Shown here piece by piece: positions 38,090 to 47,769 of a stretch of DNA of 64,000 bases. Position 1 is the first letter of the stretch. The number at the start of each line of letters is the position of its first letter. This DNA is from Mucilaginibacter glaciei (GTDB lineage: Bacteria; Bacteroidota; Bacteroidia; Sphingobacteriales; Sphingobacteriaceae), in the NCBI RefSeq assembly GCF_014773245.1, contig NZ_JACWMX010000006.1, positions 186,001-250,000 of the forward strand, written 5' to 3'. The position numbers and the translations under genes were made by a program. Below the pieces are notes generated by a model, which saw nothing but the letters and a program-made list of their open reading frames with translations, did no database searches and had not been told where the DNA came from.

Positions 38090-38496
38090 TAATCAAAATT
38101 ACGTTTACGATTATCTTTTTTATCCGACTGGATCTTTTTATCGCCCAGGCGGGCAAGTTTGGCAGCGCGGCTAACCTTACTGGGTTTTCGCAATTTGGGT
38201 TTGTGCAGGGCTTTGGTCAGCAGGACAATTAAACGCTCCACGGCTATCTCTTTGTTCAGGAACTGACTGCGCTCCTCATCGCAGATCACTTGCACCAGGC
38301 CGTCCTTATTAAAACGGTTTTGCAGCTTTTCATTCAGCAAAAGCTTTTCTTCGCTATCAAACAAAGCCGAATCATTTATGGAAAACAACAGCTCCACCTT
38401 GGTAGATACCTTATTAACATTTTGCCCGCCTGCACCACCGCTGCGCGATGTTTTGTACGAGATCTCTTTTTGCAGCGCGGCCTTATCTAAATTCAT
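38086..38496 (-). CDS. arfB: Alternative ribosome-rescue factor ArfB (YaeJ-like)
   Basis: Peptidyl-tRNA hydrolase that frees ribosomes stalled without a stop codon. With the ATG at 38496 it has 136 residues; GGQ is at 23-25 in SRSGGAGGQNVNKV, and the basic C-terminal tail (KKIQSDKKDNRKRNF) would enter the empty mRNA channel. An in-frame ATG at 38562 would add 22 residues that do not fit the family. Convergent 4-nt overlap with the lpxR-like gene. Confidence 0.92.
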   Translation of the reverse strand: MNLDKAALQKEISYKTSRSGGAGGQNVNKVSTKVELLFSINDSALFDSEEKLLLNEKLQNRFNKDGLVQVICDEERSQFLNKEIAVERLIVLLTKALHKPKLRKPSKVSRAAKLARLGDKKIQSDKKDNRKRNFDY

Positions 38497-38625
38497 GGGG
38501 TTGAAGATAGTAAATGATTTATTTATTATTGATGGGTTAATAGTCATCAATAGCTGAGTCAACCTTTCACCAAATCAACTAATCGCCATTCAATTAATCA
38601 CTAAAAACCGTAACTTCGTTTCCTG

Positions 38626-39300
38626 ATGGGTAAAAATATTGTGGTAGCTATCGACGGCTACTCGTCATGCGGTAAAAGCACACTGGCCAAGGCCTTAGCA
38701 AAAAAACTTCATTTTATTTATGTGGATAGCGGCGCCATGTACCGTGCTGTTGCCCTGTATTTTCTGCGCAACAATATCAGCTCAACAGACCTTGAACAGA
38801 TAGAATACGCATTAAAAAATATCCATCTCAACTTCCACTCACGTGATTACGAAACTCATATTACGCTGAATGATGAGGAGGTATCTGACGAGATCCGCCT
38901 GATGCCGGTATCTGAAAAGGTGAGTGAAGTATCGGCCATTAAAGCAGTACGCCGTGAAATGGTGAAGCAGCAGCAGCGGATGGGTAAGCTAAAAAACATT
39001 GTAATGGATGGCCGCGATATCGGTACCGCCGTATTCCCCGATGCGCCCGTAAAACTCTTCATGACTGCTGACCCGAAAGTACGCGCCGAACGCCGCTTCA
39101 AAGAGATCCACCTAAAAAATCCCGATATCACCCTGGAAGATATATTTGAGAACATCGCCCATCGCGATTATCAGGATACCACCCGTACCGAAAGCCCGCT
39201 GGTAAGGGCCAGTGACGCCATCATATTGGATAATACCAACCTGACACCTGAGCAGCAACTACAATTCGCTTTAGATAAGGTAGAGCCGTTGTTGGTCTGA
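38626..39300 (+). CDS. cmk: Cytidylate kinase
   Basis: Phosphorylates CMP and dCMP with ATP. 224 residues; P-loop GYSSCGKSTLAK at about 11-22, GAMYRAVAL near 37, and the DGRDIGTAVFPDAPVK segment followed by TADPKVRAERR (lid). A dCMP deaminase family gene is encoded convergently just downstream, a logical but uncoupled pair. A TAACTTCG near-consensus -7 box lies 7 nt before the ATG. Confidence 0.96.
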   Translation: MGKNIVVAIDGYSSCGKSTLAKALAKKLHFIYVDSGAMYRAVALYFLRNNISSTDLEQIEYALKNIHLNFHSRDYETHITLNDEEVSDEIRLMPVSEKVSEVSAIKAVRREMVKQQQRMGKLKNIVMDGRDIGTAVFPDAPVKLFMTADPKVRAERRFKEIHLKNPDITLEDIFENIAHRDYQDTTRTESPLVRASDAIILDNTNLTPEQQLQFALDKVEPLLV

Positions 39301-39320
39301 ATCAAAATTTACAGCATTAA

Positions 39321-39374
39321 AGGATTTTCAGAATTCATTAAGCATCTTGTTAATTTAAAAATTCTGAAAATCCT
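39321..39374. repeat. 15-nt perfect inverted repeat between cmk and the deaminase gene
   Basis: AGGATTTTCAGAATT (39321-39335) and its exact complement (39360-39374) enclose 24 nt. Both genes end toward it, so it may serve as a bidirectional terminator or be a dispersed repeat. Confidence 0.75.
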
Positions 39375-39377
39375 GAT

Positions 39378-39827
39378 TCAAACAGCCTTAATCGCGCTCA
39401 CGCCAAACCTGTTTAAAAAATCAACCCCTTCGTCGCTGGTTAAGCCTTTGTATTCGGCGTACGATTTATCGTAAAAAACTTGTTTAATGCCTGCAGAAAA
39501 GATAAGCCTGGCGCACGGCAGGCACGGCGATAGCGTTGTGTAAAGTGTAGCCCCTTCTAAATTAGCACCATTTTTTACAGCATATAATATCGCGTTTTCT
39601 TCGGCATGGAGGGCCAGTGAGCAGCTGCCTTTAGAGTCGCGCGGGCAACCATGCTCCGGGAACTCCTCATCGCAATTGTGCGTACCCGCAGGCGGCCCGT
39701 TATAACCTATCGAGATGATGCGCGTATCTTTAGCCAGCACCGCCCCTACCTGTGCCTTAACGCAGTGTGAGCGCTTGGCCAGATCTGTAGCCAGGTTCAT
39801 GAAAATATGATCGAAGGTGGGTTTCAT
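39378..39827 (-). CDS. dCMP deaminase family protein
   Basis: Zinc deaminase fold, 149 residues. HAEE at 74-77 (zinc ligand His74, catalytic Glu76) and PCLPC at 101-105 (Cys102, Cys105) are intact. GYNGPPAGTHNCDEEF and the CPRDSKGSC stretch are typical of dCMP deaminase (ComEB-like) and supply a substrate loop. It makes dUMP for thymidylate synthesis. Convergent with cmk. Confidence 0.93.
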   Translation of the reverse strand: MKPTFDHIFMNLATDLAKRSHCVKAQVGAVLAKDTRIISIGYNGPPAGTHNCDEEFPEHGCPRDSKGSCSLALHAEENAILYAVKNGANLEGATLYTTLSPCLPCARLIFSAGIKQVFYDKSYAEYKGLTSDEGVDFLNRFGVSAIKAV

Positions 39828-39838
39828 TTTGGTTGATT

Positions 39839-39903
39839 AGAGGTTAGAGATTAGTCTTAACAAAAAAGGTTAGAAATTAGTGTTTACCTAATCTCTAACC
39901 TCT
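39839..39903. repeat. 16-nt perfect inverted repeat with AGAGGTTAGAGATTAG arms
   Basis: Arms 39839-39854 and 39888-39903 are exact complements around a 33-nt loop, with a related GGTTAGAAATTAG copy inside the loop. Lies between the transporter and the deaminase, both on the minus strand; possible attenuator or dispersed element. Confidence 0.75.
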
Positions 39904-39925
39904 GAATGCCTGATCACTTAAATTA

Positions 39926-41536
39926 TTAGTGACCGCCCGATACTTCTACATGATCGATATCGATGCCTTGTTTGCGAAGGATCGAACCTGCTTTCCAGGC
40001 AAAGAATGCCAGGTAAGCAAAACCAATAACCGGCACCACGTATGATAAGTGAATACCGCTGGTATCGGCAAGGATACCCTGCACCGGTGGGATGATGGAA
40101 CCACCTAAGATCATCATGATCAAAAATGCCGAACCCTGGCTGGTGTATTTGCCCAAACCGGTAACCGATAGCGAGAATATAGACGGCCACATGATAGAGC
40201 AGCATAAGCCACCGCTAATAAAGGCGAAGATGGCAACCATACCGCTGGTCATTAAACCTACGATCATAAATATGACACCCAATATCCCAAATACCGCCAG
40301 TGTGCGGATAGGTTTTTGTGCGCCGTATAGGAAACCTACTATCAGTACCACAACGCAAACTGCGTAAACATAAAGGTTACTTACGTTAGTACCGCTTAAG
40401 TGGTTAACTAATAATACCACACCAAATGCAACAAAAGGCACAACAATAGTTAAAAGTATCTTGGTTGTTTTAGACAGGTTGAACGCGCCGATGGCACCCG
40501 TCCAGCGGCCTATCATCAAACTGCCCCAGTACAAAGAAATAAAAGGCGCTATCTCTGATGGTTTGTAGCCCCCAAAAGCCGGGGTTTCTAATAATGCGCC
40601 CATATTGCTCTGTATAGTAACTTCGGTACCTACATAAGTAAAGATGGCTATCATACCGTAAACCAATTGAGGGTACTGCATAGCTCCCCATCCCGATTTA
40701 CTTTTACCCGCTGCAGAAACCGAGCCGATAAGCGATGCCAGGATGATAATTAATGATGCGTACACAAAGTATGATTGCGGGATGCCGGTAGATTTACTTG
40801 CAGGGCCTGCTATCAATATTAAAAGGAATGCAATAAAGATGATACCTAAAGGCAGGTTGGCTTTATTACTTGCCTCTATCTTTTCATCACTTGTTACGCT
40901 TGGTAATTTTGATAACCAAAAGAACAATGCCACTGCCAGGAATAAGCCCGCCAATATGTAGTATAGGTTATTTACTGATGATATTTGTACATCTTCGGGT
41001 TTGATCAGTTTACTGGCCGAACCGAAAAGCACGATACTTACCACAACAGGGCCCATAATACTGCCAAAGTTATTTACACCACCGGTAAAGTTTAAGCGGT
41101 TTGAACCGGTTTCAGGCGTGCCCAATGCAACCACAAACGGGTTGGCAGCAGTTTGCTGTAACGAGAAACCCAATGCAATAACAAAGAAAGTTGCCAGGAT
41201 AAAGGCAAACGAACCAGAGTTAATGGCAGGCACCATGATCAATGCGCCGATAGCCGAAATGATGAGCCCTATAATGATACCATTCTTGTAACCAATCTTG
41301 TTAAGGATATCAACTTTTGATGCAGCCGAAGCAAAATACAAGCCTAATGAGCCGATAAAGTACCCACCATAAAAGGTAAAGTCGATCAATTGCGACTCAA
41401 ATTGTGATAAACTAAAATGCGCTTTACAAAAAGGAATAAAAATACCATTAGAGGCAGCTAAAAAGCCCCAAAAGAAAAATACTGTGGCCAGCGTGTATAA
41501 TGCTGAACCATAGCTTTTAGTATTGTCTTGTGCCAT
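39926..41536 (-). CDS. FucP-like sugar MFS transporter
   Basis: Major facilitator protein with about 12 to 14 membrane helices, 536 residues, longer than E. coli FucP (438). [41 protein letters not shown] near the start is the FucP-family pattern and the second half has a [26 protein letters not shown] stretch. Proton-sugar symport of fucose, glucose or galactose is likely. No fucose or other sugar catabolism gene is adjacent. Confidence 0.88.
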   Translation of the reverse strand: MAQDNTKSYGSALYTLATVFFFWGFLAASNGIFIPFCKAHFSLSQFESQLIDFTFYGGYFIGSLGLYFASAASKVDILNKIGYKNGIIIGLIISAIGALIMVPAINSGSFAFILATFFVIALGFSLQQTAANPFVVALGTPETGSNRLNFTGGVNNFGSIMGPVVVSIVLFGSASKLIKPEDVQISSVNNLYYILAGLFLAVALFFWLSKLPSVTSDEKIEASNKANLPLGIIFIAFLLILIAGPASKSTGIPQSYFVYASLIIILASLIGSVSAAGKSKSGWGAMQYPQLVYGMIAIFTYVGTEVTIQSNMGALLETPAFGGYKPSEIAPFISLYWGSLMIGRWTGAIGAFNLSKTTKILLTIVVPFVAFGVVLLVNHLSGTNVSNLYVYAVCVVVLIVGFLYGAQKPIRTLAVFGILGVIFMIVGLMTSGMVAIFAFISGGLCCSIMWPSIFSLSVTGLGKYTSQGSAFLIMMILGGSIIPPVQGILADTSGIHLSYVVPVIGFAYLAFFAWKAGSILRKQGIDIDHVEVSGGH

Positions 41537-41724
41537 TGTTAAAATGAGGTTATTAAATTGGTGTGTTTAAAACACTAAACATAAACCATTTTTTTAGAAT
41601 TACGACCATCTTTTTTTCAAAATATAAATCACAAATTATGTTTTTGTTGTTTAACCAATAAAAGTCGCATATTAGTGTCCTGATTTTTTTACTTGATAAA
41701 AAACAGTGATATAAGCCTTAATTA

Positions 41725-42381
41725 ATGATAGAAGCCATCATTTCGGGAATTGGGTTTGGTTTAGTACTTACGTTTATTACCGGCCCGGTTTTTTTCGCTT
41801 TAATAAAAACCAGTATTGAAAAAGGCTTTCATGCTGGGGTAGCCCTTGCCCTTGGTGTGGTAAGCAGCGATATGGTATTTGTTGGTGCCATCCTGTTCGG
41901 CTCGCAATACTTTGATATTACCCCGCACGATAAAACAGTGGCAGGCATCATTGGTGCAACCATCCTTTTTACTATAGGTGTATATTACATTTTCAAAAAA
42001 GCCGATGTGGATTACCAGAACAAGGTACCAACCAAGGTAAACCGTGCAGGTTATTTTATCAAGGGCTTTGTGATGTGCATTTTTAACCCTACAATTCTTT
42101 TCCATTGGACGGTAGTTATCGGCGTAGCCAGTACCGCTTTTCATGAGGGCGTGCATAACCGCGCCATAAAAATAGCGGTAATGTTTATTACCATATTGGT
42201 AGTACAATTTGGTTTAGATACCGTAAAAGCCTTTTACGCCAATAAATTGCGCGATAAGATCTCGCCGAAGTTTGTACACAGGCTTAATGAAATTGCCGGC
42301 ATCGCGTTGATCATCGCTGCGTTAGTATTGGTGGATAGGTTGGTAACCCATTATGTATTTGCTGCACCAGCCGCGAGTTAG
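41725..42381 (+). CDS. LysE/RhtB family amino acid exporter
   Basis: 218 residues with six predicted membrane helices. GIGFGLVLTFITGPVFFALIKTSIEKGFHAGVALALG at the start matches the LysE family; a charged loop KKADVDYQNKVP splits helices 3 and 4. Substrate not evident. Its 3' side is the repeat array, beyond which purF is convergent. Confidence 0.88.
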   Translation: MIEAIISGIGFGLVLTFITGPVFFALIKTSIEKGFHAGVALALGVVSSDMVFVGAILFGSQYFDITPHDKTVAGIIGATILFTIGVYYIFKKADVDYQNKVPTKVNRAGYFIKGFVMCIFNPTILFHWTVVIGVASTAFHEGVHNRAIKIAVMFITILVVQFGLDTVKAFYANKLRDKISPKFVHRLNEIAGIALIIAALVLVDRLVTHYVFAAPAAS

Positions 42382-42410
42382 AGATTGGGTGGGTTGCCTT
42401 GTTTAAAAAC

Positions 42411-43289
42411 CCCTTGTCATCTCGAACGAACGATAGTGAGGAGAGATTTTCTTCACGCGCAACGTCTTCACAGATGATTTCTCGTCGTTGCGCTTCCCTC
42501 GAAATGACAGGATTTAAAACCCTTGTCTTCTCGAACGAACGTTAGTGAGGAGAGATCTTCTTCACGAGCAATGTCTACGCTTATTGCACGCAGAGGATTT
42601 CTCGTCGCTGCGCTTCCCTCGAAATGACAGGATTTAAAAACCTTGTCTACACTTTTTGTTCGCAGAGGATTTCTCGTCGCTGCGCTTCCCTCGAAATGAC
42701 AGGATTTAAAAAACCTTGTCATCTCGAACGAACGATAGAGAGGAGAGATCTTCTTCACGAGCAATGTCCACACTTATTGTTCGCAGAGGATTTCTCGTCG
42801 CTGCGCTTCCCTCGAAATGACAGGATTTTAAAAAACCTTGTCTACACTTATTGTTCGCAGAGGATATCTCGTCGTTGCGCTTCCCTCGAAATGACAGGAT
42901 TTAAAAAAACCTTGTCTACACTTATTGTTCGCAGAGGATATCTCGTCGCTGCGCTTCCCTCGAAATGACAGGATTTTAAAAACATTGTCATCTCGAACGA
43001 ACGATAGAGAGGAGAGATCTTCTTCACGAGCAATGTCTACGCTTATTGTTCCAGAAGATTTCTCGTCGCTGCGCTTCCCTCGAAATGACAGGATTTAAAA
43101 AAACCTTGTCTACGCTTATTGTTCCAGAAGATTTCTCGTCGCTGCGCTTCCCTCGAAATGACAGGATTTAAAACCCTTGTCATCTCGAACGAACGATAGA
43201 GAGGAGAGATCTTCTTCACGAGCAATGTCTACGCTTATTGTTCCAAAAGATTTCTCGTCGCTGCGCTTCCCTCGAAATGACAGGATTTA
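42411..43289. repeat. Array of nine palindromic repeat units, long and short types
   Basis: Units start at 42411, 42520, 42641, 42714, 42836, 42910, 42983, 43104 and 43175. Five are long (109-122 nt) and four short (71-74 nt). Long units are imperfect hairpins: a left arm TGTCATCTCGAACGAACGATAG with GAGAGATCTTCT, and a right arm AGAAGATTTCTC... CCTCGAAATGACA. Short units lack 48 nt of the left arm between two GTC triplets. All right arms share GCTGCGCTTCCCTCG. The last unit runs into the purF stop codon. No reading frame in it looks like a gene. Confidence 0.95.
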
Positions 43290-45194
43290 CATGTAAGCCC
43301 TTTGGTTTTTACCTTCCATCCAGTTAACAAAGGCGCGATTTACTACCTTGTTACCACCCGGGGTTGGGTAATCGCCGCTAAAGTACCAGTCGCCGGTATG
43401 ATCGGGGCAGGCAATGTGCAGGTTATCTAACGTTTGATACAGCACTTTTACTTCGGCCTTAATATTTTTAGGGGTGATGATCTTAGCTATCCGGTCAGAT
43501 ATTTCCTGATCCGTAAATGGCGCATAGATGGCCTTTACATAATTCTTTACATCCTCTTTTGGCAATTTCAAACCATCCTTACATTGCTGGTAAACATCGG
43601 TAATGATCTTTTCCATACCCTGCTCCTTCAACAAACTGATGGCGGCCTCAAACGCAACAAACTCGCCCATACGCGACATATCGATACCATAGCAATCCGG
43701 GTAACGGATCTGCGGGGCAGACGATACCACGATCACCTTTTTAGGCCCAAGCCTGTCCAAGATCTTCAGGATGCTTTCCTTCAAAGTAGTACCACGCACT
43801 ATCGAGTCATCCAATACCACCAGCGTGTCCTGATCATTTTTGATCAAGCCGTAAGTGGTGTCATAAACGTGGGCGACCATTTCGCTGCGGTCGGCATCCT
43901 GGGTAATAAAGGTACGCAGCTTAACATCCTTAATTGCTATCTTCTCTACACGTGGTGCAAGGGATAACACTTCGGTCAGTTCTTCCTCGCTGATCTTATC
44001 GTCGCGGTTAAGCAACCTTTCGCGCTGGTATTTTTTAATATACTTATGTATACCCTCCACCATGCCGTAAAACGCAACTTCGGCAGTATTAGGGATATAG
44101 CTGAATACCGTATTTTTAATATCGTTGTTGATGTTCTCCAGTATCTGCGGGCAAAGCAAACGGCCCAGCTGTTTACGCTCGCGGTAAATAGAAGCATCGC
44201 TGCCGCGCGAGAAATAGATGCGTTCAAATGAACATGCCTTTTTCTCAACCGGTTCGCTAAACATATCTTCGGTAATGGTGCCGTTCTTTTTAACAATAAG
44301 GGCATGACCTGGGCGGATCTCTTTGATCTCGCCGATAGGGATATTGAAAGCCGTTTGGATAGCGGGGCGCTCAGAAGCGGCAACCACAATCTCGTCGTTA
44401 TAATAATAGTACGCCGGGCGGATGCCTACCGGGTCGCGCATTACAAATGCATCGCCGTGGCCCAATATACCGGCAATGGTATAACCACCATCCCAGTTCT
44501 TGGCCGATTTCCGCAGGATCTTGGCTACGTCCATATCGTTAGCGATCAGCTTACTGATCTCGGCATTATCGTCCAGTCCTTCGCGCTTGTACTGGTCAAA
44601 CAAGCCCTGTACTTCGGTATCGATGAAGTGGCCCATTTTTTCCAACACGGTAATGGTATCGGCTTGTTCTTTGGGGTGCTGCCCCAGGTCATATAACTGC
44701 TGCAGTAGCTCATCAACGTTGGTCATGTTAAAGTTACCGGCAATAACCAGGTTACGGGTCATCCAGTTGTTTTGACGCAGAAAAGGGTGGCAGCTTTCAA
44801 TACTGTTTTTACCGTGGGTGCCGTAGCGCAGGTGGCCCAATAACACTTCGCCGGTAAAGCTTACGTGTTCCTTTAACCATTCGGCATCTAACATCCGTTC
44901 AGGGGTTTCCTTCTGGATCTCGGAAAATTTTTTCTGGATGTATTCAAATATATCTGCAACGGCGTTTGAAGCCATTGAACGGTGGCGGCTAATGTAGCGT
45001 TTACCCGGTTCAATATCCAGTTTAATGGTAGCTACCCCTGCGCCGTCCTGGCCGCGATTGTGCTGTTTTTCCATTAAAAGGTAAAGCTTGTTTAGTCCGT
45101 ACAGCGCAGTGCCGTACTTTTGCTGATAAAATGACAGTGGCTTTAAGAGGCGGATAAATGCCACACCGCATTCATGTTTAATCTGATCGCTCAT
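43287..45194 (-). CDS. purF: Amidophosphoribosyltransferase-type protein, long form
   Basis: Class II glutamine amidotransferase joined to a PRPP transferase: first step of purine synthesis. The nucleophile is Cys9 (HECGVAF) after an eight-residue leader that must be cleaved, as in B. subtilis PurF. QHNRGQDGAG and LLGHLRYGTHGKNSIESCHP follow, and the PRPP loop VVLDDSIVRGTT lies near 455-466. At 635 residues it is about 160 longer than classical PurF, the extra length mostly in the C-terminal half; Bacteroidota often encode such a long form beside a normal PurF. Whether this copy is the main enzyme is unknown. Confidence 0.88.
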   Translation of the reverse strand: MSDQIKHECGVAFIRLLKPLSFYQQKYGTALYGLNKLYLLMEKQHNRGQDGAGVATIKLDIEPGKRYISRHRSMASNAVADIFEYIQKKFSEIQKETPERMLDAEWLKEHVSFTGEVLLGHLRYGTHGKNSIESCHPFLRQNNWMTRNLVIAGNFNMTNVDELLQQLYDLGQHPKEQADTITVLEKMGHFIDTEVQGLFDQYKREGLDDNAEISKLIANDMDVAKILRKSAKNWDGGYTIAGILGHGDAFVMRDPVGIRPAYYYYNDEIVVAASERPAIQTAFNIPIGEIKEIRPGHALIVKKNGTITEDMFSEPVEKKACSFERIYFSRGSDASIYRERKQLGRLLCPQILENINNDIKNTVFSYIPNTAEVAFYGMVEGIHKYIKKYQRERLLNRDDKISEEELTEVLSLAPRVEKIAIKDVKLRTFITQDADRSEMVAHVYDTTYGLIKNDQDTLVVLDDSIVRGTTLKESILKILDRLGPKKVIVVSSAPQIRYPDCYGIDMSRMGEFVAFEAAISLLKEQGMEKIITDVYQQCKDGLKLPKEDVKNYVKAIYAPFTDQEISDRIAKIITPKNIKAEVKVLYQTLDNLHIACPDHTGDWYFSGDYPTPGGNKVVNRAFVNWMEGKNQRAYM

Positions 45195-45211
45195 GATTTG
45201 GAATGAGCTCG

Positions 45212-45219
45212 CAAAGGTA
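45212..45219 (-). promoter_or_regulatory. -7 box (TACCTTTG) of purF
   Basis: Exact TAnnTTTG on the minus strand, 17 nt before the ATG at 45194. No purine riboswitch fold was recognised. Confidence 0.5.
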
Positions 45220-45402
45220 ACAGATTAGTTGGATTTGTGTTTAAACATCGTGTCATTAATTAGTACTTTTTATTGATCTTGTTTGAGGTGATTTACAGAT
45301 GCATTTTGATTTTTAAAAAAGAGCTTTATTTTTAATCGAAAGATCTTCTTAATCCGTTTAATGACGGTCCGGACCATTAAATTAGCACCACAAATAACTG
45401 TT

Positions 45403-46194
45403 ATGAAAATTGCCTTAGCTACTCCCCCATTCCCCAAATCAATTGATGATGCTTTGTCTGTTATTGACAACATGGCGAAAAAAGCTGCCAATCAAGATGC
45501 CGAGATCATTTGCTTTCCTGAAACTTTTTTACCGGGTTATCCGCTGGCAGATCATGAGGTGCCTAAACAACCCCTTACTGTTTTGCAGGATGCCCTGGAT
45601 AAGGTTTGTAAAATTGCGTTTGCTCATGGTATTGCGATCATCATCCCCATGGATTGGTATGAAGGTGACCAATTTTTAAATGTGGCGCATGTCGTATCGG
45701 CCGCGGGCGTACAACTGGGCTATCAAAGTAAAAACCAACTGGACCCCAGTGAAGACGGGCAGTGGGCACCTGGCACCACCCGCCGGTTATTTGAGGTGAA
45801 CGGTATTAAATTCGGTATTACCATCTGTCACGAGGGTTTCCGCTACCCCGAATCGACCCGATGGGCTGCGCGCGAGGGTGCCCGGATAGTGTTTCACCCC
45901 CATCTGTCCGGCAGCGATATGCAGGGGGTAAAGTTAACGGAATGGGGCAGCATCAACAGCCCTTATTATGAAAAGGCAATGATGATGCGGGCTTTAGAGA
46001 ACACCATCTACTTTGCCAGCGTAGGTTACGCCATGAAATTCCAGGAATCAACCACATCATTGATAGATCCGCAAGGAAAATGCATAGCCTATCAACCTTA
46101 TGGTGAGCCGGGCATACTGGTAGCGGAAATAGATCCCGAACAGGCAACCGGACTACTGGCCAAAAGGTTCAAGCCGGAATTGTACGTAATATAA
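45403..46194 (+). CDS. Carbon-nitrogen hydrolase (nitrilase superfamily)
   Basis: 263 residues with the intact catalytic triad Glu40 (CFPETFLPGYP), Lys110 (SKNQLDP) and Cys142 (ITICHEGFRYPE). It cleaves an amide or nitrile C-N bond in the cytoplasm; substrate unknown. The ATG at 45403 starts the conserved MKIALATPPF strand; an in-frame ATG at 45361 would add 14 unrelated residues. Confidence 0.9.
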   Translation: MKIALATPPFPKSIDDALSVIDNMAKKAANQDAEIICFPETFLPGYPLADHEVPKQPLTVLQDALDKVCKIAFAHGIAIIIPMDWYEGDQFLNVAHVVSAAGVQLGYQSKNQLDPSEDGQWAPGTTRRLFEVNGIKFGITICHEGFRYPESTRWAAREGARIVFHPHLSGSDMQGVKLTEWGSINSPYYEKAMMMRALENTIYFASVGYAMKFQESTTSLIDPQGKCIAYQPYGEPGILVAEIDPEQATGLLAKRFKPELYVI

Positions 46195-46276
46195 ATTCAA
46201 TGCATTTAGGTGACGCAACCGTGTCAGTAAAAGCAAAAAGCCAAACGCTTAAATAACTGATAATGAGATGTTCATG

Positions 46277-46312
46277 AATGTTCACGATGTTCATGTAGTG
46301 AACGTGAACATT
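46277..46312 (-). terminator. Hairpin next to the amt stop, built from GTTCA(T/C)G repeats
   Basis: AATGTTCACG (46277-46286) and CGTGAACATT (46303-46312) are perfect complements and lie directly beyond the amt stop codon. Further GTTCATG copies flank it at 46269 and 46290. The T tract is weak, so terminator function is a guess. Confidence 0.5.
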
Positions 46313-47620
46313 TTATAGCTTCTCGCCGTGCTGGCTAATATCAAGCCCCAGCACCTCATCTTCTTTTGAAACACGCAAAGGCGAGATCATATCTGTGATC
46401 TTCAGCAACAGCATCGACCCGAAAAATGAAAAGATGGAAGTAGCCGCTAAGGCCAGCAACTGCACAAAAAACAAATGCGTATGCCCGAAAAACAGACCAT
46501 CGCCGGTGGTGTTGCCAGGGTTTACATTCTGGTTGGCAAACACGCCGGTGAGCAGCATCCCCACCATACCGCCCACCCCGTGACAGGGGAAAACATCTAA
46601 AGTATCGTCAATAGAAGTACGCGTGCGCCACTCTACCACCAAATTACTCACCACTGCCGATATGATGCCGATAGCCAGCGAGTGCGGCACGCTTACAAAG
46701 CCAGCTGCCGGTGTAATGGCAACAAGGCCCACCACCGCCCCTATGCAGGTACCCATAGCCGATGGCTTACGGCCGCGCAGCATATCAAAAAAGATCCAGG
46801 TAACACCTGCCGCAGCCGATGCCGTGGTACTGGTGGCCAGCGCCGTTACCGCCAAATGGTTTGCCCCAAATGCCGACCCCGCATTAAACCCAAACCAACC
46901 GAACCATAACAGCCCGGTGCCTATCATTACATAGGTTATCCGCGCGGGCGAGTGATTAGCCTCATTACGTTTTTTAAGGAACAGTGCCGACGCCAGCGCC
47001 GCCCACCCCGCCGACATGTGTACTACCGTTCCGCCTGCAAAATCAAGTACGCCTAATTTAAACAATACGCCATCGGGGTGCCAGGTGGCGTGTGCCAGTG
47101 GCGAGAAGATGAATATGGAGAACAGCACCAAAAAGATGATATATGAGTTAAAGCGGATGCGCTCGGCAAAGGCACCGGTGATGAGTGCCGGAGTAATGAT
47201 GGCAAACTTAAGCTGATACATGGCAAATAGCAGCAGTGGTATGGTCGGGGCCAGTTTCCAGCTGGCGTTACCCAGCATGCCCTTCATCATAAAGTAGGTA
47301 GACGGGTTACCTATCAACCCGCCAATACTATCGCCAAAGGCCAGGCTAAAACCAAATATGCCCCACATTACCGTGATAATAACCATACAAACAATGCTTT
47401 GCAGCATGGTAGAGATCACGTTTTTCTTGTTCACCATCCCGCCGTAAAAAAAGGCCAGTCCGGGTGTCATGATCAATACCAGGGCAGTAGACATAAGCAT
47501 CCAGGCAATGTCGCCGGTATTGAAGTTCGCCTTTACCGATTTGTCGTATTCGATAGATGGAAAAATAAATGTAAGGCACAGGATTACCAGGATGATAAAG
47601 AAAGGAAAGTAACGTTTCAT
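46313..47620 (-). CDS. amt: Ammonium transporter
   Basis: Amt/MEP channel, 435 residues, eleven membrane helices plus an extra hydrophobic N-terminal helix (a signal peptide in this family). PGLAFFYGGMVNKKN, FAGGTVVHMSAGWAALA (first pore His) and DTLDVFPCHGVGGMVG (second pore His) are present. No glnB/glnK gene, the usual partner, is next to it. Confidence 0.95.
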   Translation of the reverse strand: MKRYFPFFIILVILCLTFIFPSIEYDKSVKANFNTGDIAWMLMSTALVLIMTPGLAFFYGGMVNKKNVISTMLQSIVCMVIITVMWGIFGFSLAFGDSIGGLIGNPSTYFMMKGMLGNASWKLAPTIPLLLFAMYQLKFAIITPALITGAFAERIRFNSYIIFLVLFSIFIFSPLAHATWHPDGVLFKLGVLDFAGGTVVHMSAGWAALASALFLKKRNEANHSPARITYVMIGTGLLWFGWFGFNAGSAFGANHLAVTALATSTTASAAAGVTWIFFDMLRGRKPSAMGTCIGAVVGLVAITPAAGFVSVPHSLAIGIISAVVSNLVVEWRTRTSIDDTLDVFPCHGVGGMVGMLLTGVFANQNVNPGNTTGDGLFFGHTHLFFVQLLALAATSIFSFFGSMLLLKITDMISPLRVSKEDEVLGLDISQHGEKL

Positions 47621-47769
47621 ATAAATTTAGTAGCCGATAGGTTAAAACCGGCCTGAATTTATAAACTTTTGCCCAACTTTTTATGAAAAATGAAAATATA
47701 CTACCAATTAAGTATAGTTAATTATGCATGCATAGCTTTTTATTATGAATTTATTAATATCATTTATTT

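Noticed and set aside
38497..38562. Upstream ATG for arfB
   Set aside because: Extra 22 residues not seen in the ArfB family; the ATG at 38496 gives the normal length.
42468..43225. Open reading frames of 60-114 codons on both strands inside the repeat block
   Set aside because: They only translate the repeat units over and over, with no start-site signal or protein family.
42411..43289. CRISPR array
   Set aside because: Units abut with no unique spacers, lengths alternate between 72 and 121 nt, and no cas gene is present; it is a palindromic repeat block.
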